A DNA stretch of 64,000 nt from Maricaulis sp. (GCA_017643585.1 JAEPND010000006.1:1-64000); one strand, 5' to 3'; positions 24,970-33,180 are shown, counted from the stretch's first letter. Program-made: numbers and translations. Notes: generated by a model not told the origin, from the letters alone.

Positions 24970-27327
24970 ATGCAAATTCAGTCCAATCCAGTCCCTAATG
25001 TTGGGGGCGGTAAGCGCTGCGTCACCGAAATGGACAGCGAGTACTTTTTTGAGCTTTATGAACCGTTCGCAGGTCGAGGCTACCTCGCGGTCAGCGAGCT
25101 CGACGAGAGCAAACCACCTCGAACGCGTTGGTTCTCAACTGCTGACCTCAAATCAGCGTATGATCACATGCTCGAGTGCGCTCGTAATCGTCAGGTTTAT
25201 CATAGTTGGGGCGTGTATGCGGGCATTCCGGCGTCGGGGCGAGGGCGCGGTTCTGATATCCTTGGGCTGCCGGGTATTTTCATAGATGCAGACGTTCTTT
25301 CTCCCGATGAAGGGGTTCATGCGCAGAAGAAATTGCCGGAAACTCAACAACTGTGCCTGGAGTGGCTGAAGCAATCGCAGCTCCCGACCCCAAGCGCTGT
25401 GCGCTCTTCAGGTAACGGTCTCTACTTCGACTGGGTATTCAAGCAGCCGCTGACTTTCGAAACTGAAAAGGAGCGCGCGTCCCTTCACAAGGAAGTGCAG
25501 CGTTTCCATCAAGTCGTTCGAGAACTCGCAAATTCGGACCGCGGTTGGGTCTTTGACAACGTTTCAGATCTTGCGCGAATTACGCGGGCTCCTGGCACTC
25601 AAAATCACAAGACTTGTCCCTCGAAGCCCGTCACAGTTTTGACCTCTTACGACCAGCTGCGAGACAACAAATATGACCTCGATGAATTGATGTTGGAGGT
25701 CGAGCCTCTTGTGAAGAAAGACGACGCCGAGCTTAAAGAAACGAAGCAGCTCGAACTCGAAGAGCCAGTGGATTTCGGTGGCGTGAAGCGCGCGAATTTT
25801 GTGGCTATCGAGAAGGGATGTGGCGCTGTTTCGAAATGGGTGAGAAATCCGCAGGAGCAGAGCTACGAAGACTGGCTGGCCCTCCTCCGTGTGCTTTCTC
25901 GCTGTGAGCGCGGTGAGGATCTCGCGCATAAAATTTCTCGCAACGACGCTCGCCGCTATGACCCGTCTGAGACCAGCAAGAAATATGAGGAGGCCACAAA
26001 GAGTATGTCGCCTCCGACGTGCGGATATATCTCAAGTGAACTTGGGGAAGCCGCGTGTAATGATTGTCCAATGAAAGGTACAATTCATAGTCCGATGTCT
26101 CTTGGGTATATGGATCCCCAGGTCGCGGGGTTGCACGGCGAGTTTGTTCTCGACGTTGTTACTTCAAAATGCGTCTCGATGAAAACCGGGCAAGCCTATT
26201 CCGAGAAGGGGTTCAACAATCGTTTCAATCATCTAGTTGATAAGGGAAACGTGCATAACGAGCTCGTGCGATCGAAGAAGGCTGGAAAGGTCGAGATGAT
26301 CGACTACCAGCCCGGTGTGGATGATCGTCTGATCAAGACAGAGGCGGGACAGGTTTTTAATTCCTGGCGCGACGGGGGCGTGGAGCCGGTCGAAGGCGAT
26401 TGCTCAACAATTCTCTCTCATCTTGAGAAGCTCACGAACAATCGAGCGGAATTCGATCACATTTTGCGCTATCAGGCCGAGCTGCTGCAAAATGGCGCGT
26501 CAAAAATCTTGCACTGTCTCCTGATCACCAGCAATCAGGGCGTAGGAAAAAGCGTGTTGATCGATATTTGGCGTAACATGATCGGCAGCGACAACGTCCA
26601 CGATGTGCCCCCGGACCAAGCTAATACCAAGTATCGTGCGAGCTGGGCAAATAATCAGATCCTTTTCTTCGAGGAACTTCGTGTTGGAAACAAGGGCGCG
26701 GAGTTTAGCAACGAATTGAAGCCCTGGATTACTCAAGAATTTATCGAGGTTGAAGAAAAGCATATCGCAGTCTCCTCCGCACGAACTCCGCGCGGCATGT
26801 TCGCGTTTTCCAATTTCCGCTCGCCACTCGAAATTTCGAAAGATGACCGCCGTTACTACGTAGTGCATTCTAAGATGCAAAAGCGCGAGCCGGAGTATTA
26901 TGAAAAGCTTTGGATTGCAGTCCACAGCGAGGCAGCTGCCTTCAAGCACTTTCTGTTGAACCTGGATACTTCAGGGTTTAATCCGAAAGGCCCTCCGCCG
27001 GTAACTGAGTCGAAGTTGGAGATGCTCGAAAACGCACGTCCGGCGTTGGAGCTCGAATTGGAACGACTTATCGCGACCAAGCGGGGGTGCTTCGCGAAGG
27101 ATCTGGTTACTCGTGATCAAATCCATGATGCGCTCTCAATCTCGATGCTCGGTAACTGGCAATACAGAGAGTTGACTGAAGCAATTCACGCTGTTGGTCT
27201 GGTGCGTCGCGACACGCAGATTGCGCTTTCTGATGGTTCGCGTCCTCGATTATGGATTGTACGAAACATTGACAGCTGGGGTTCTGCGACTCCGCAAAGA
27301 ATAAGAGAGCACCTCGGTGATCATTAA
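24970..27327 (+). CDS. Primase-polymerase / SF3 helicase of the island
   Basis: 785 aa, expected to start and unwind replication of the excised element. The N-terminal archaeo-eukaryotic primase-like domain shows GIFIDADV near 102, RSSGNGLYFDWVF, and SDLARITRAPGTQNHKT. A cysteine cluster CGYISSELGEAACNDCPMKG near 350 probably binds zinc or Fe-S. The C-terminal DUF5906-like helicase carries Walker A SNQGVGKSVLID near 520, Walker B ILFFEEL near 565, and FSNFRSPLEISKDDRRYYV. The ATG at 24970 is chosen for the GGAG five bases upstream; a TTG 31 codons earlier adds no conserved sequence. More A/T-rich than the core genes. A terminator follows. Confidence 0.87.
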   Translation: MQIQSNPVPNVGGGKRCVTEMDSEYFFELYEPFAGRGYLAVSELDESKPPRTRWFSTADLKSAYDHMLECARNRQVYHSWGVYAGIPASGRGRGSDILGLPGIFIDADVLSPDEGVHAQKKLPETQQLCLEWLKQSQLPTPSAVRSSGNGLYFDWVFKQPLTFETEKERASLHKEVQRFHQVVRELANSDRGWVFDNVSDLARITRAPGTQNHKTCPSKPVTVLTSYDQLRDNKYDLDELMLEVEPLVKKDDAELKETKQLELEEPVDFGGVKRANFVAIEKGCGAVSKWVRNPQEQSYEDWLALLRVLSRCERGEDLAHKISRNDARRYDPSETSKKYEEATKSMSPPTCGYISSELGEAACNDCPMKGTIHSPMSLGYMDPQVAGLHGEFVLDVVTSKCVSMKTGQAYSEKGFNNRFNHLVDKGNVHNELVRSKKAGKVEMIDYQPGVDDRLIKTEAGQVFNSWRDGGVEPVEGDCSTILSHLEKLTNNRAEFDHILRYQAELLQNGASKILHCLLITSNQGVGKSVLIDIWRNMIGSDNVHDVPPDQANTKYRASWANNQILFFEELRVGNKGAEFSNELKPWITQEFIEVEEKHIAVSSARTPRGMFAFSNFRSPLEISKDDRRYYVVHSKMQKREPEYYEKLWIAVHSEAAAFKHFLLNLDTSGFNPKGPPPVTESKLEMLENARPALELELERLIATKRGCFAKDLVTRDQIHDALSISMLGNWQYRELTEAIHAVGLVRRDTQIALSDGSRPRLWIVRNIDSWGSATPQRIREHLGDH

Positions 27328-27330
27328 TCA

Positions 27331-27352
27331 AAGGCGCCTTCGGGCGCCTTTT
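27331..27352 (+). terminator. Rho-independent terminator after the primase gene
   Basis: AAGGCGCC (27331-27338) pairs perfectly with GGCGCCTT (27343-27350) over the stable tetraloop TTCG, followed by TT and an A/T-rich stretch. It ends four bases after the primase stop region. Confidence 0.85.
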
Positions 27353-27402
27353 ATATTCAATTTTTACTTCAACTAAATTATCCTGAGTGAGTTGAGTTGT
27401 GA

Positions 27403-27777
27403 GTGTTGAATGTGAATATTTGCGAAAGGGTTCCTTGGGATTTTCTGTCCAGCCGAGAGCTTGCGGAACTTCTTGGAGTGAACGTGCAGGTGCTCGCGAA
27501 TTGGCGTTTTAGAGGGAAGGGGCCTGCACCCGCACCCGCTGCGTGTTTCCGGGGTAAGTCCAGATACTACCCGGTGTGCAATGTAATCGCGTGGCGATTG
27601 GGCAAAGAGCCTTGGGAGGCTGCCGCGCAATGGCTGCGGGAGCGTTTCATTTTCCCAAAGCCTTTGGAAACCGAAGAGCGCACCTGGCGTATTATTGAGC
27701 AACAACAGGGGTGGGGGGTGCATCAGCTCGCTCACCAACCAATTGTCCCTTGTTGTCTGAATTTTGAGTGTAAGTAG
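27403..27777 (+). CDS. Small helix-turn-helix protein, candidate excisionase/AlpA-like regulator
   Basis: About 120 aa. Residues 13-62 look like a MerR/excisionase-type winged helix: LSSRELAELLGVNVQVLANWRFRGKGP, then the wing CFRGKSRYYPVCNVIAWRLG. Proteins of this sort commonly act as recombination directionality factors or island regulators, which fits its place between the primase and attR. The frame opens with GTG-TTG-AAT-GTG and has no ATG, and no clear ribosome-binding site, so the exact start is uncertain (27403 or 27412). The tail after residue 90 has no recognisable feature. Confidence 0.72.
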   Translation: MLNVNICERVPWDFLSSRELAELLGVNVQVLANWRFRGKGPAPAPAACFRGKSRYYPVCNVIAWRLGKEPWEAAAQWLRERFIFPKPLETEERTWRIIEQQQGWGVHQLAHQPIVPCCLNFECK

Positions 27778-27926
27778 CGGTATTCAACCTCCTCCAGGGG
27801 GACGAAATGAAATGATCCCGAATTTTCGAAATCTTCCCCGACGTGTGTGTGATGCCCGTGGCCTGAGCCCGGCCGTCAACCTGTAAAAAAGTGTGGTGCC
27901 CGTTCCCGCGACCGCTTGACCAACCG

Positions 27927-27945
27927 GGTACACAATTTGGTACAC
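27927..27945 (+). repeat. Paired GGTACAC sites inside attR (candidate integrase arm sites)
   Basis: GGTACACAATTTGGTACAC repeats GGTACAC at 27927 and 27939, with the same 12-base spacing as the pair at 10,218. It lies 72 bases inside attR. The stretch 27,778-28,017 holds no gene. Confidence 0.55.
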
Positions 27946-28017
27946 AGAGTGCTTGGAGAGCGTGATCTGAGCCGTTTTTCCAGGTGCTAAAGTCCTGAGA
28001 ACACCAGACAGGAGCTA

Positions 28018-28069
28018 GCTGTGGGGTAAAACCCGTGGAAGTTCGAGTCTTCTCGACCGCACCATTTTC
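28018..28069 (+). repeat. attR: 52-bp direct repeat, right end of the island
   Basis: Exact copy of 10113-10164, containing the 3' part of tRNA-Leu (from the end of the anticodon stem through CCA) but no 5' half, so it is not a functional tRNA. It marks the right boundary of the island. Confidence 0.93.
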
Positions 28070-28191
28070 TCAAGAAAATGAATTGATGAAACCGGATGCC
28101 GGTGTGTTCGTAGCGAACGCACTGGGCGGGGCTGGTGTGTTCGGGGTTCTTTTGTGGATACCCTCGAGTTGTTCCGTTACCCTGTTTCTTA

Positions 28192-28989
28192 CTAACGAGC
28201 TTTGTCTCGCCCGGTATTTGTTTGCCTGAGTTGCGTTGAGTAGAGATAGGCTTGGGACACACAGCCGATGCTGATCAGTGCGTGCATGACGACCAGCGGG
28301 ATGGTGAGGATGGTGTCGCGCCAGTCTTGGAAAACCTGATATAGCGCGATGCCGAGTGCGAGAGAGATCAGCCCGACAATCCACAATGCGCCGGTCAGCG
28401 AGTACTTGACGGGAGTTGAGCGTTTCCAAGCCGTCACGAGCCAGGACAAATCGCCAAGTATCGCTGCGGGGAAGATCAGGCAGGCTGCCGCGAGGGGCAA
28501 GGTAAGCAGAACTCCGGTCACCGTCGCGAGGCCCACGCTTAGGGCCAAATTTTGTGTGGTTTGGAACGCGACCCAATAGACGCCTAGGGTGACGATAAAG
28601 AACAGTAACGACAGAAGAAAGTATGCGAACACCCTGAGGAAGATGGACGTAATGGGCGTGCGCTCATCTCCGGTCAGTGGGCCATCTGTCAGAAAAAGAC
28701 GGTGTCCGATGACTATCGTGCAGAATTGAAGGCCGATTGCAGTGCCGGTCGTGACGCCTGAGCCCAGCCAAAGGCCTGCGATCTCCAGAGCGATATTGAG
28801 GCCGCCTAAAATGAGTACTGCGCGGCTCGCCCGTGCTTGGCGTTGATGAAAGCCCTTCAGGCTTTGCCAGATTAATGAGAAAGCTCCGGGCTCATCCGGA
28901 TCATGGTCGGCCATGCTGGCTATGTAGAGGAGCAGGAAGCCACCAAGCCCACCAATGGCCACGGCGGTCAGGACGTTGATGTGCATCAT
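28192..28989 (-). CDS. Multi-pass membrane protein of unknown function, paralogue of the one at 29,464
   Basis: 265 aa from the ATG at 28989, chosen because AGAGGT lies just upstream; a longer frame to 29187 adds unconvincing sequence. About seven hydrophobic segments. Matching landmarks in the neighbour at 29,464-30,420 are GHRLFLTDGPL versus GHRILLADTAR, LVTAWKRS versus FVTALQRS followed by ALWIVG/ALWLIG, and LISIGCVSQAY versus LVSIACVSAAY. The two are therefore paralogues. First gene outside the island's right end. Family not recognised. Confidence 0.75.
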   Translation of the reverse strand: MMHINVLTAVAIGGLGGFLLLYIASMADHDPDEPGAFSLIWQSLKGFHQRQARASRAVLILGGLNIALEIAGLWLGSGVTTGTAIGLQFCTIVIGHRLFLTDGPLTGDERTPITSIFLRVFAYFLLSLLFFIVTLGVYWVAFQTTQNLALSVGLATVTGVLLTLPLAAACLIFPAAILGDLSWLVTAWKRSTPVKYSLTGALWIVGLISLALGIALYQVFQDWRDTILTIPLVVMHALISIGCVSQAYLYSTQLRQTNTGRDKAR

Positions 28990-29293
28990 ATTTACCTCTG
29001 TAGACACCTGCTCGGAGTAGGGGAGGCGGGAGTTTTCGGCAACGGTGGTGTGAAGAACCGAAGACGCGCCGACGAATTTGGGAAGTATACATATTTCGAG
29101 CCACAAACTAGCGCCCTGCTGCTGATCGACAGCGCAGAAAAATCGGAAAAAGCGTGACGGTCCCATTTCTTTCCGCCCCACGCCCAACCCGCTGAGTTTT
29201 CTCCCTCACCCCCCCATTCTCCCACTCGCCACGAATCGGGCCACCGCCTAGGCTGCGCGCAACATCACTGAAACCCGTCAAATCGAGACCGTA

Positions 29294-29409
29294 AGGAGAG
29301 CCGCATGAGCGATACCGCTTTTGAAGACGAACTCCTTGCCGATACGTCCGGCCGGCAGAAAACAGGGACACACACTTATAGAAAACAGGGACACGCACTT
29401 ATAATCTAG
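29294..29409 (+). pseudogene. Duplicated 5' fragment of mgtE fused to short repeats
   Basis: Bases 29294-29354 match 33237-33297 (ribosome-binding site, ATG and first 17 codons of mgtE) with two differences. The reading frame MSDTAFEDELLADTSGR then runs into repeat sequence and stops at 29407, giving a 34-codon chimera. The bases just upstream also resemble the mgtE leader (TGCGCGC...ATC in both). This is a remnant, not a working transporter. Confidence 0.85.
29358..29403 (+). repeat. Tandem pair of the dispersed GAAAACAGGGACAC repeat
   Basis: Two adjacent 23-base units (29358-29380 and 29381-29403), each GAAAACAGGGACAC, A or G, CACTTATA, differing at one base. Related single copies lie at 30,584 and 31,653. 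The repeats begin four bases after the break in the mgtE fragment. Confidence 0.75.
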
Positions 29410-29463
29410 TTCAAATGCCGGCCCTCGCGCTGCCTTTAGCGCAATGGCTTGGGCGTACAGGTG

Positions 29464-30420
29464 TCAGGTGGTGTGCATATCTGTTTTTTCGGTCCGTTGC
29501 CCTTCGGTTTCGATCTTGCTGAGGACCACCTGGTCGTAGGCCGCAGAGACGCAGGCGATGCTGACCAGAGAATAGGCGCTGAGAAGGCTCATGAGCACGA
29601 ACTGAGTGCCCAGGAAGAGTGTAATGCCGCTGCTCATCGCGCTGGCACTTGGGTCATTCGCCGCGACCAAATTCAGCATTCCCGTGCCAGCGGCGGTCAG
29701 GGAAGCGACTGCCAGGAGTACCAGGACAAACAGCAAGCTGAGCGCACCGATTAGCCAAAGCGCGGCGGCGAGGGCGGTGCCTTCCGAACGCGATCGCTGC
29801 AGAGCTGTCACAAACCATCGGCGTTCACCTAGGGCTGTCGAGGGATAAACGAAGCTCAGACGCGCCAGGTACACCGATCCCACCATCGCCGCGATACCGG
29901 TCGCCGCACCCAGAAGCCACTCGGTGTAGGAACTTCCCGGGGCCACAGAGGCGAGGATGTAGCTCGTGCCGGCGCCCAGTGTGAGGGCGAGCAGCAGGAT
30001 AGCGAAAACGATGAGCCCCAATACAATGCCGCGAAGAAAGACTGCACCGATCCCTCTCTCGCCGATATCCATACCTTTTTGCCGGGCGGTGTCCGCAAGA
30101 AGAATGCGATGTCCGATAAAAACGAGGCCCGCCCAGATGAAGAGGTCAAGAAGGCTCGTGAGCCTGCCGGCAAAAAAAGCTGTGATGGCACTGATCGAGT
30201 AGAGGGCGCCGCCAAGCAGCGACAATCCCAACAGGCGCCAGCCATGTTTTGCGATGCGGGCGAACGTGCTGCCGATTAGCCGAAAGGTTCGCAATTCGCC
30301 TTGTGTACGCAGGAGGCCGGTCGAGCCGCTGACGACAAGAATGATGAGGGTCAGCGAAGCCGTTAGCAATGCGGCGCTCGTAAACGCCGACACACCGGAC
30401 GACATTGGATCATAATTCAA
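29464..30420 (-). CDS. Multi-pass membrane protein of unknown function, paralogue of the one at 28,192
   Basis: 318 aa with about seven transmembrane segments (for example LLTASLTLIILVVSG, LLDLFIWAGLVFIGHRILL, GIVLGLIVFAILLLALTLGAG). The TTG start at 30420 is supported by GGGGGAAG a few bases upstream; an ATG at 30405 has none. It shares motifs with the protein at 28,192 (see that entry). The mgtE fragment and tandem repeats separate the pair. No enzymatic motif. Function unknown. Confidence 0.75.
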   Translation of the reverse strand: MNYDPMSSGVSAFTSAALLTASLTLIILVVSGSTGLLRTQGELRTFRLIGSTFARIAKHGWRLLGLSLLGGALYSISAITAFFAGRLTSLLDLFIWAGLVFIGHRILLADTARQKGMDIGERGIGAVFLRGIVLGLIVFAILLLALTLGAGTSYILASVAPGSSYTEWLLGAATGIAAMVGSVYLARLSFVYPSTALGERRWFVTALQRSRSEGTALAAALWLIGALSLLFVLVLLAVASLTAAGTGMLNLVAANDPSASAMSSGITLFLGTQFVLMSLLSAYSLVSIACVSAAYDQVVLSKIETEGQRTEKTDMHTT

Positions 30421-30855
30421 TTGGACTTCCCCCGATGTTAAGCTTTGGTTGTAATTCTCCCTGATGATCGGTCAAGCTTTTCGGCGAGATGAGCGCGTTC
30501 GTTCCAAATTTTACCTCAATCGAGTCTTAGCCAGTTTTGAGCGCTTGGACCAACGGTGGTTTCCAGATGAAATCCCGTCGCGAGAAAAACAGGGACACAC
30601 ACAATATTCCCCAAGATAGACGTCAGTCGCGGTGGCAGCGAGTAGGCCGCGCCGGCATCACCGGCTAGTGGCCTGGGGCTGCCTCTGGTCGCCTCGGGCG
30701 CACTGCTACCTCCTGCGTCAGCGCGGCTGCAGTGCCCAGGCGTCGTCTGGTTTGCAGGGTGGGCCGAGAAAACGGCGCCTCTCCATCACAATCACCTTGC
30801 CTGGCACGCCCGGCATGCCTCACTGTGCAGCAGCGATAATCCGGGAGGGGTGCGG
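30421..30855. other. Gene-free stretch with one copy of the dispersed repeat
   Basis: No convincing coding frame on either strand. GAAAAACAGGGACACACACAAT lies at 30584-30606, a relative of the tandem repeats at 29358. The part from 30,630 is very GC-rich and could be a decayed coding sequence, but I cannot identify one. The GGGAGG at 30843-30848 serves the GST gene. Confidence 0.5.
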
Positions 30856-31623
30856 GTGAGAGACGTCAAGTTATACGGCTACGCGACAAGTCCGTTTGTG
30901 CGCAAAACAGCGTGTTTTCTTTACTTCAAGGGGATCGATTTTACCCATGTTCCGGTCAATCCCGTCGATCCCGCCGCCACGATCGGTCATACGGGCGGGA
31001 CGTCGGTGCCGGTGCTGGAGATCGACGGTGAGGTTCGCCGCGAATCCTCTCACCACGCACACTGGCTGGACGAGGTGTTTGCCGAAAAGCCAATCTATCC
31101 TGAAGCGCACCGGGAGGTGATCGACACGATCGACGCCTGGGTCAGCAACACATTCCTGCTCAATATCTTCCGGCCGGCGCTGGAGCCGGAGATGACGCTG
31201 GAGCGGCGCTTCCGATTCTGGCGACTTGCTGCGCTGGTCAGCGCACACACGCCCCTGCCGGAAGAGGTGCGCCATCACTGGCCGGATTTTGTCGGGCGTG
31301 CGCCCTTCATCCAGGCGATGGCCCAGCACATGGATCTTACCGAAAGCGTCAAACGGGCGCAGATGCGTGTCGGGCTGGAGCTGGCCCAACAGATTGGTGG
31401 GGGGCCCTATATGGGTGGTCTGGATCAGCCGTCCATGCTCGATCTGGCCGTCTTCCCGCAGCTTGTCTTCGGTTACATGTTCGGACTGGAACCTACCCTC
31501 AGCGCGGCCGCTCACCCGGTCATCAAGGATTGGCTGGTTCGAATGGCTGACCACCTCCCGGAAAACCCGACGCTGGTGGCCGACAACATGCAGGTGAACA
31601 CGTTGAGGTCAGGGCTGGGGTGA
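30856..31623 (+). CDS. Glutathione S-transferase family protein
   Basis: 255-aa cytosolic GST-like protein. The N-terminal thioredoxin fold shows LYGYATSPFVRKTACFLYFKGIDF, where S or Y near the start would activate glutathione. The glutathione-binding TSVPVLEIDG follows with its cis-proline, then a helical C-terminal domain with QPSMLDLAVFPQLVF. The GTG at 30856 is chosen over the GTG at 30850 because GGGAGG is at proper spacing. The substrate is unknown. It lies in the rearranged stretch between the island and mgtE, between two copies of the dispersed repeat. Confidence 0.85.
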   Translation: MRDVKLYGYATSPFVRKTACFLYFKGIDFTHVPVNPVDPAATIGHTGGTSVPVLEIDGEVRRESSHHAHWLDEVFAEKPIYPEAHREVIDTIDAWVSNTFLLNIFRPALEPEMTLERRFRFWRLAALVSAHTPLPEEVRHHWPDFVGRAPFIQAMAQHMDLTESVKRAQMRVGLELAQQIGGGPYMGGLDQPSMLDLAVFPQLVFGYMFGLEPTLSAAAHPVIKDWLVRMADHLPENPTLVADNMQVNTLRSGLG

Positions 31624-31652
31624 TGGCGTGTGTCTTCGTTTTTGGGGAACCT

Positions 31653-31678
31653 GGATAAACTGGGACAGACACAATTTT
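31653..31678 (+). repeat. Diverged copy of the dispersed repeat
   Basis: GGATAAACTGGGACAGACACAATTTT resembles the copy at 30584 (AACAGGGACACACACAATAT) in its GGGACA-ACACAAT core. It lies 29 bases after the GST stop. Confidence 0.55.
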
Positions 31679-31790
31679 CGGGCTGTGATCTCGCCCTCTG
31701 CCGCTTATCGATAGGGCAGGAGGATCAGAGGAAATAGTGTTTGTCCCGGCGATTTCGGTTTATACTGTTTGCCCAGACGGAGATTAGTCT

Positions 31791-32084
31791 ATGGAATACA
31801 ATCGAGAAGAGTTGGTGAGACTTCTTGAGGCTGTTCTGGCAAGAGATAATATTGGCGTCGACTGGGATGACTTGGCGCTACACTTGAACAGCAAAGACGA
31901 TTTTGCGCGATATTGGGCGCGGAAGATTATTGCTGTCGAAGAGCTCTATCCTTCATCAAAGCGCACTGAGTTGTTCAATCCGGATGGGCTTCGTTATCTG
32001 AAAGCTCTTCTTGATGAGCTTTTGTCGCTAGGGGCGACGGTGAAAGCTGGCGGCGGCGTTATTCCGAAGGTCCTGCCAGATTAG
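31791..32084 (+). CDS. Orphan 97-aa protein of unknown function
   Basis: Small soluble, mostly helical, acidic protein (EYNREELVRLLEAVLARDNIGVDWDDL; FARYWARKIIAVEELYPSSKR). No known motif. ATG preceded by GGAG seven bases upstream, and a TATACT box about 25 bases before the start could be a -10 element. Its A/T-rich codons contrast with the GC-rich neighbours, pointing to recent transfer. It resembles in size and style small immunity or antitoxin-like proteins, but nothing confirms that. Confidence 0.6.
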   Translation: MEYNREELVRLLEAVLARDNIGVDWDDLALHLNSKDDFARYWARKIIAVEELYPSSKRTELFNPDGLRYLKALLDELLSLGATVKAGGGVIPKVLPD

Positions 32085-32265
32085 GAACCGTCTCGAGCGT
32101 GACACCTGGAAAACCCGCTCATCCACCTTCTCCCAACCACCCGGTACGCGATCACCGGCATCATAAAATCCGCCGCGCAGCACGTCGCGATTATCCCCGG
32201 TCGCTGCGTTGATTGATCGGCACGGGCTGTGCGCTACTTCCCCGACGGCAGTGGAGGAGTTGAGC

Positions 32266-33132
32266 ATGCGCAAGACGGCGGCGGATTTTGATCCGCGTAT
32301 CCTGGATTTGTTTGACGGCTATGTCCATGGCCGCATTTCCAAGCGAGATTTCCTGAAGATGGCCGGGGCAGGGGGCGCGGTCGCGCTTGCCGCCCTTTCG
32401 CCGGATTATGCCCTGGCGCAGCAGGTGTCGCCCGATGACCCGGCGATCCGTCACCAGCGGGTGCGTTATGCCTCGCCGGACGGTCATGGAGAGGTCGAGG
32501 GCCTGATGGCGTGGCCGGCCGAGCCAGCCGGGCCGCTGGGCGCCGTCCTGGTGGTGCACGAGAACCGTGGACTGAACCCCTATGTCGAAGATGTCGTCCG
32601 CCGCGTGGCCAAGGCGGGTTATCTGGCGCTGGGACCGGATGGGCTGAGTTCGCTGGGCGGTTATCCCGGAAATGATGATGACGGGCGGGTCATGCAACGC
32701 TCTCTCGAGCCCCAACGCCTGCTCGCGGACTTCTTCGCGGGCTTCGAATACCTGCGTGATCATGAGCAGAGCTCGGGCCGCGTGGGCGCGGTCGGGTTCT
32801 GCTATGGCGGCGGGGTCTGCAATGCCCTCGCGGTGGCCTATCCGGAGATGGCCTGTTCCGTGCCCTATTATGGGCGCCAGGCCCCGGCGTCGGATGTTGC
32901 GCTGATCCGCGCGCCACTCCTGTTGCACTATGCGGGCAATGATCAGCGCATCAATGCGGGCTGGCCGGCCTATGAGGCTGCGCTGGACGCCGCAGACAAA
33001 TCGTTCGAGGCGCATTTCTATGACGGCGCCAATCACGGTTTCCACAATGACAGCACGCCGCGTTTCGATGGGGATGCGGCGGCATTGTCCTGGTCACGTA
33101 CGCTGCGCTGGTTTGAGCGGTATCTGACCTGA
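32266..33132 (+). CDS. Exported dienelactone hydrolase family protein
   Basis: 288-aa alpha/beta hydrolase. A twin-arginine-like signal is present at residues 24-50 (SKRDFLKMAGAGG, then ALAQ), suggesting folded export to the periplasm, although the first arginine is lysine. The catalytic triad is the nucleophile cysteine in GFCYGGGVCN, an aspartate in GNDQRIN and a histidine in NHGFHND, all typical of dienelactone hydrolases. ATG at 32266 is supported by GGAGG eight bases upstream. Substrate unknown. Confident on family. Confidence 0.9.
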   Translation: MRKTAADFDPRILDLFDGYVHGRISKRDFLKMAGAGGAVALAALSPDYALAQQVSPDDPAIRHQRVRYASPDGHGEVEGLMAWPAEPAGPLGAVLVVHENRGLNPYVEDVVRRVAKAGYLALGPDGLSSLGGYPGNDDDGRVMQRSLEPQRLLADFFAGFEYLRDHEQSSGRVGAVGFCYGGGVCNALAVAYPEMACSVPYYGRQAPASDVALIRAPLLLHYAGNDQRINAGWPAYEAALDAADKSFEAHFYDGANHGFHNDSTPRFDGDAAALSWSRTLRWFERYLT

Positions 33133-33157
33133 TTTTTCAGTCAAAATGAGGACTTTA

Positions 33158-33180
33158 CCCCTCGCTATCGAGGCGAGGGG
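33158..33180. promoter_or_regulatory. Perfect hairpin between the hydrolase and mgtE
   Basis: CCCCTCGC (33158-33165) pairs with GCGAGGGG (33173-33180) over seven bases. No T-tract follows, so it is not a classical terminator. It could be the end of the hydrolase mRNA or part of the mgtE leader. It does not resemble the long Mg2+ M-box riboswitch. Confidence 0.45.

Larger units (their letters stand above)
10113..28069. mobile_element. tRNA-Leu integrated genomic island (about 18 kb), satellite-like with defence cargo
   Basis: Bounded by perfect 52-bp repeats derived from the tRNA-Leu 3' end. In order it holds a tyrosine integrase, the seven-cistron defence operon 11,609-24,767, a PrimPol/SF3 helicase with upstream repeats, and a small HTH protein near the right end. 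The right third, and stretches inside the large helicase gene, are visibly richer in A/T than the core genes. No capsid, tail, lysis or conjugation genes are present. This gene set matches phage-satellite-like integrative elements; autonomous mobility is not shown. Confidence 0.88.

Noticed and set aside
28018-28069. Possible second tRNA-Leu at the right end of the island
   Set aside because: Only the 3' part is present; there is no 5' acceptor arm, D arm or anticodon, so it is an attachment-site copy.
30632-30859. 75-aa plus-strand frame before the GST gene
   Set aside because: Composition is arginine/cysteine-rich with no family signature or ribosome-binding site; it probably reflects GC-rich non-coding DNA.
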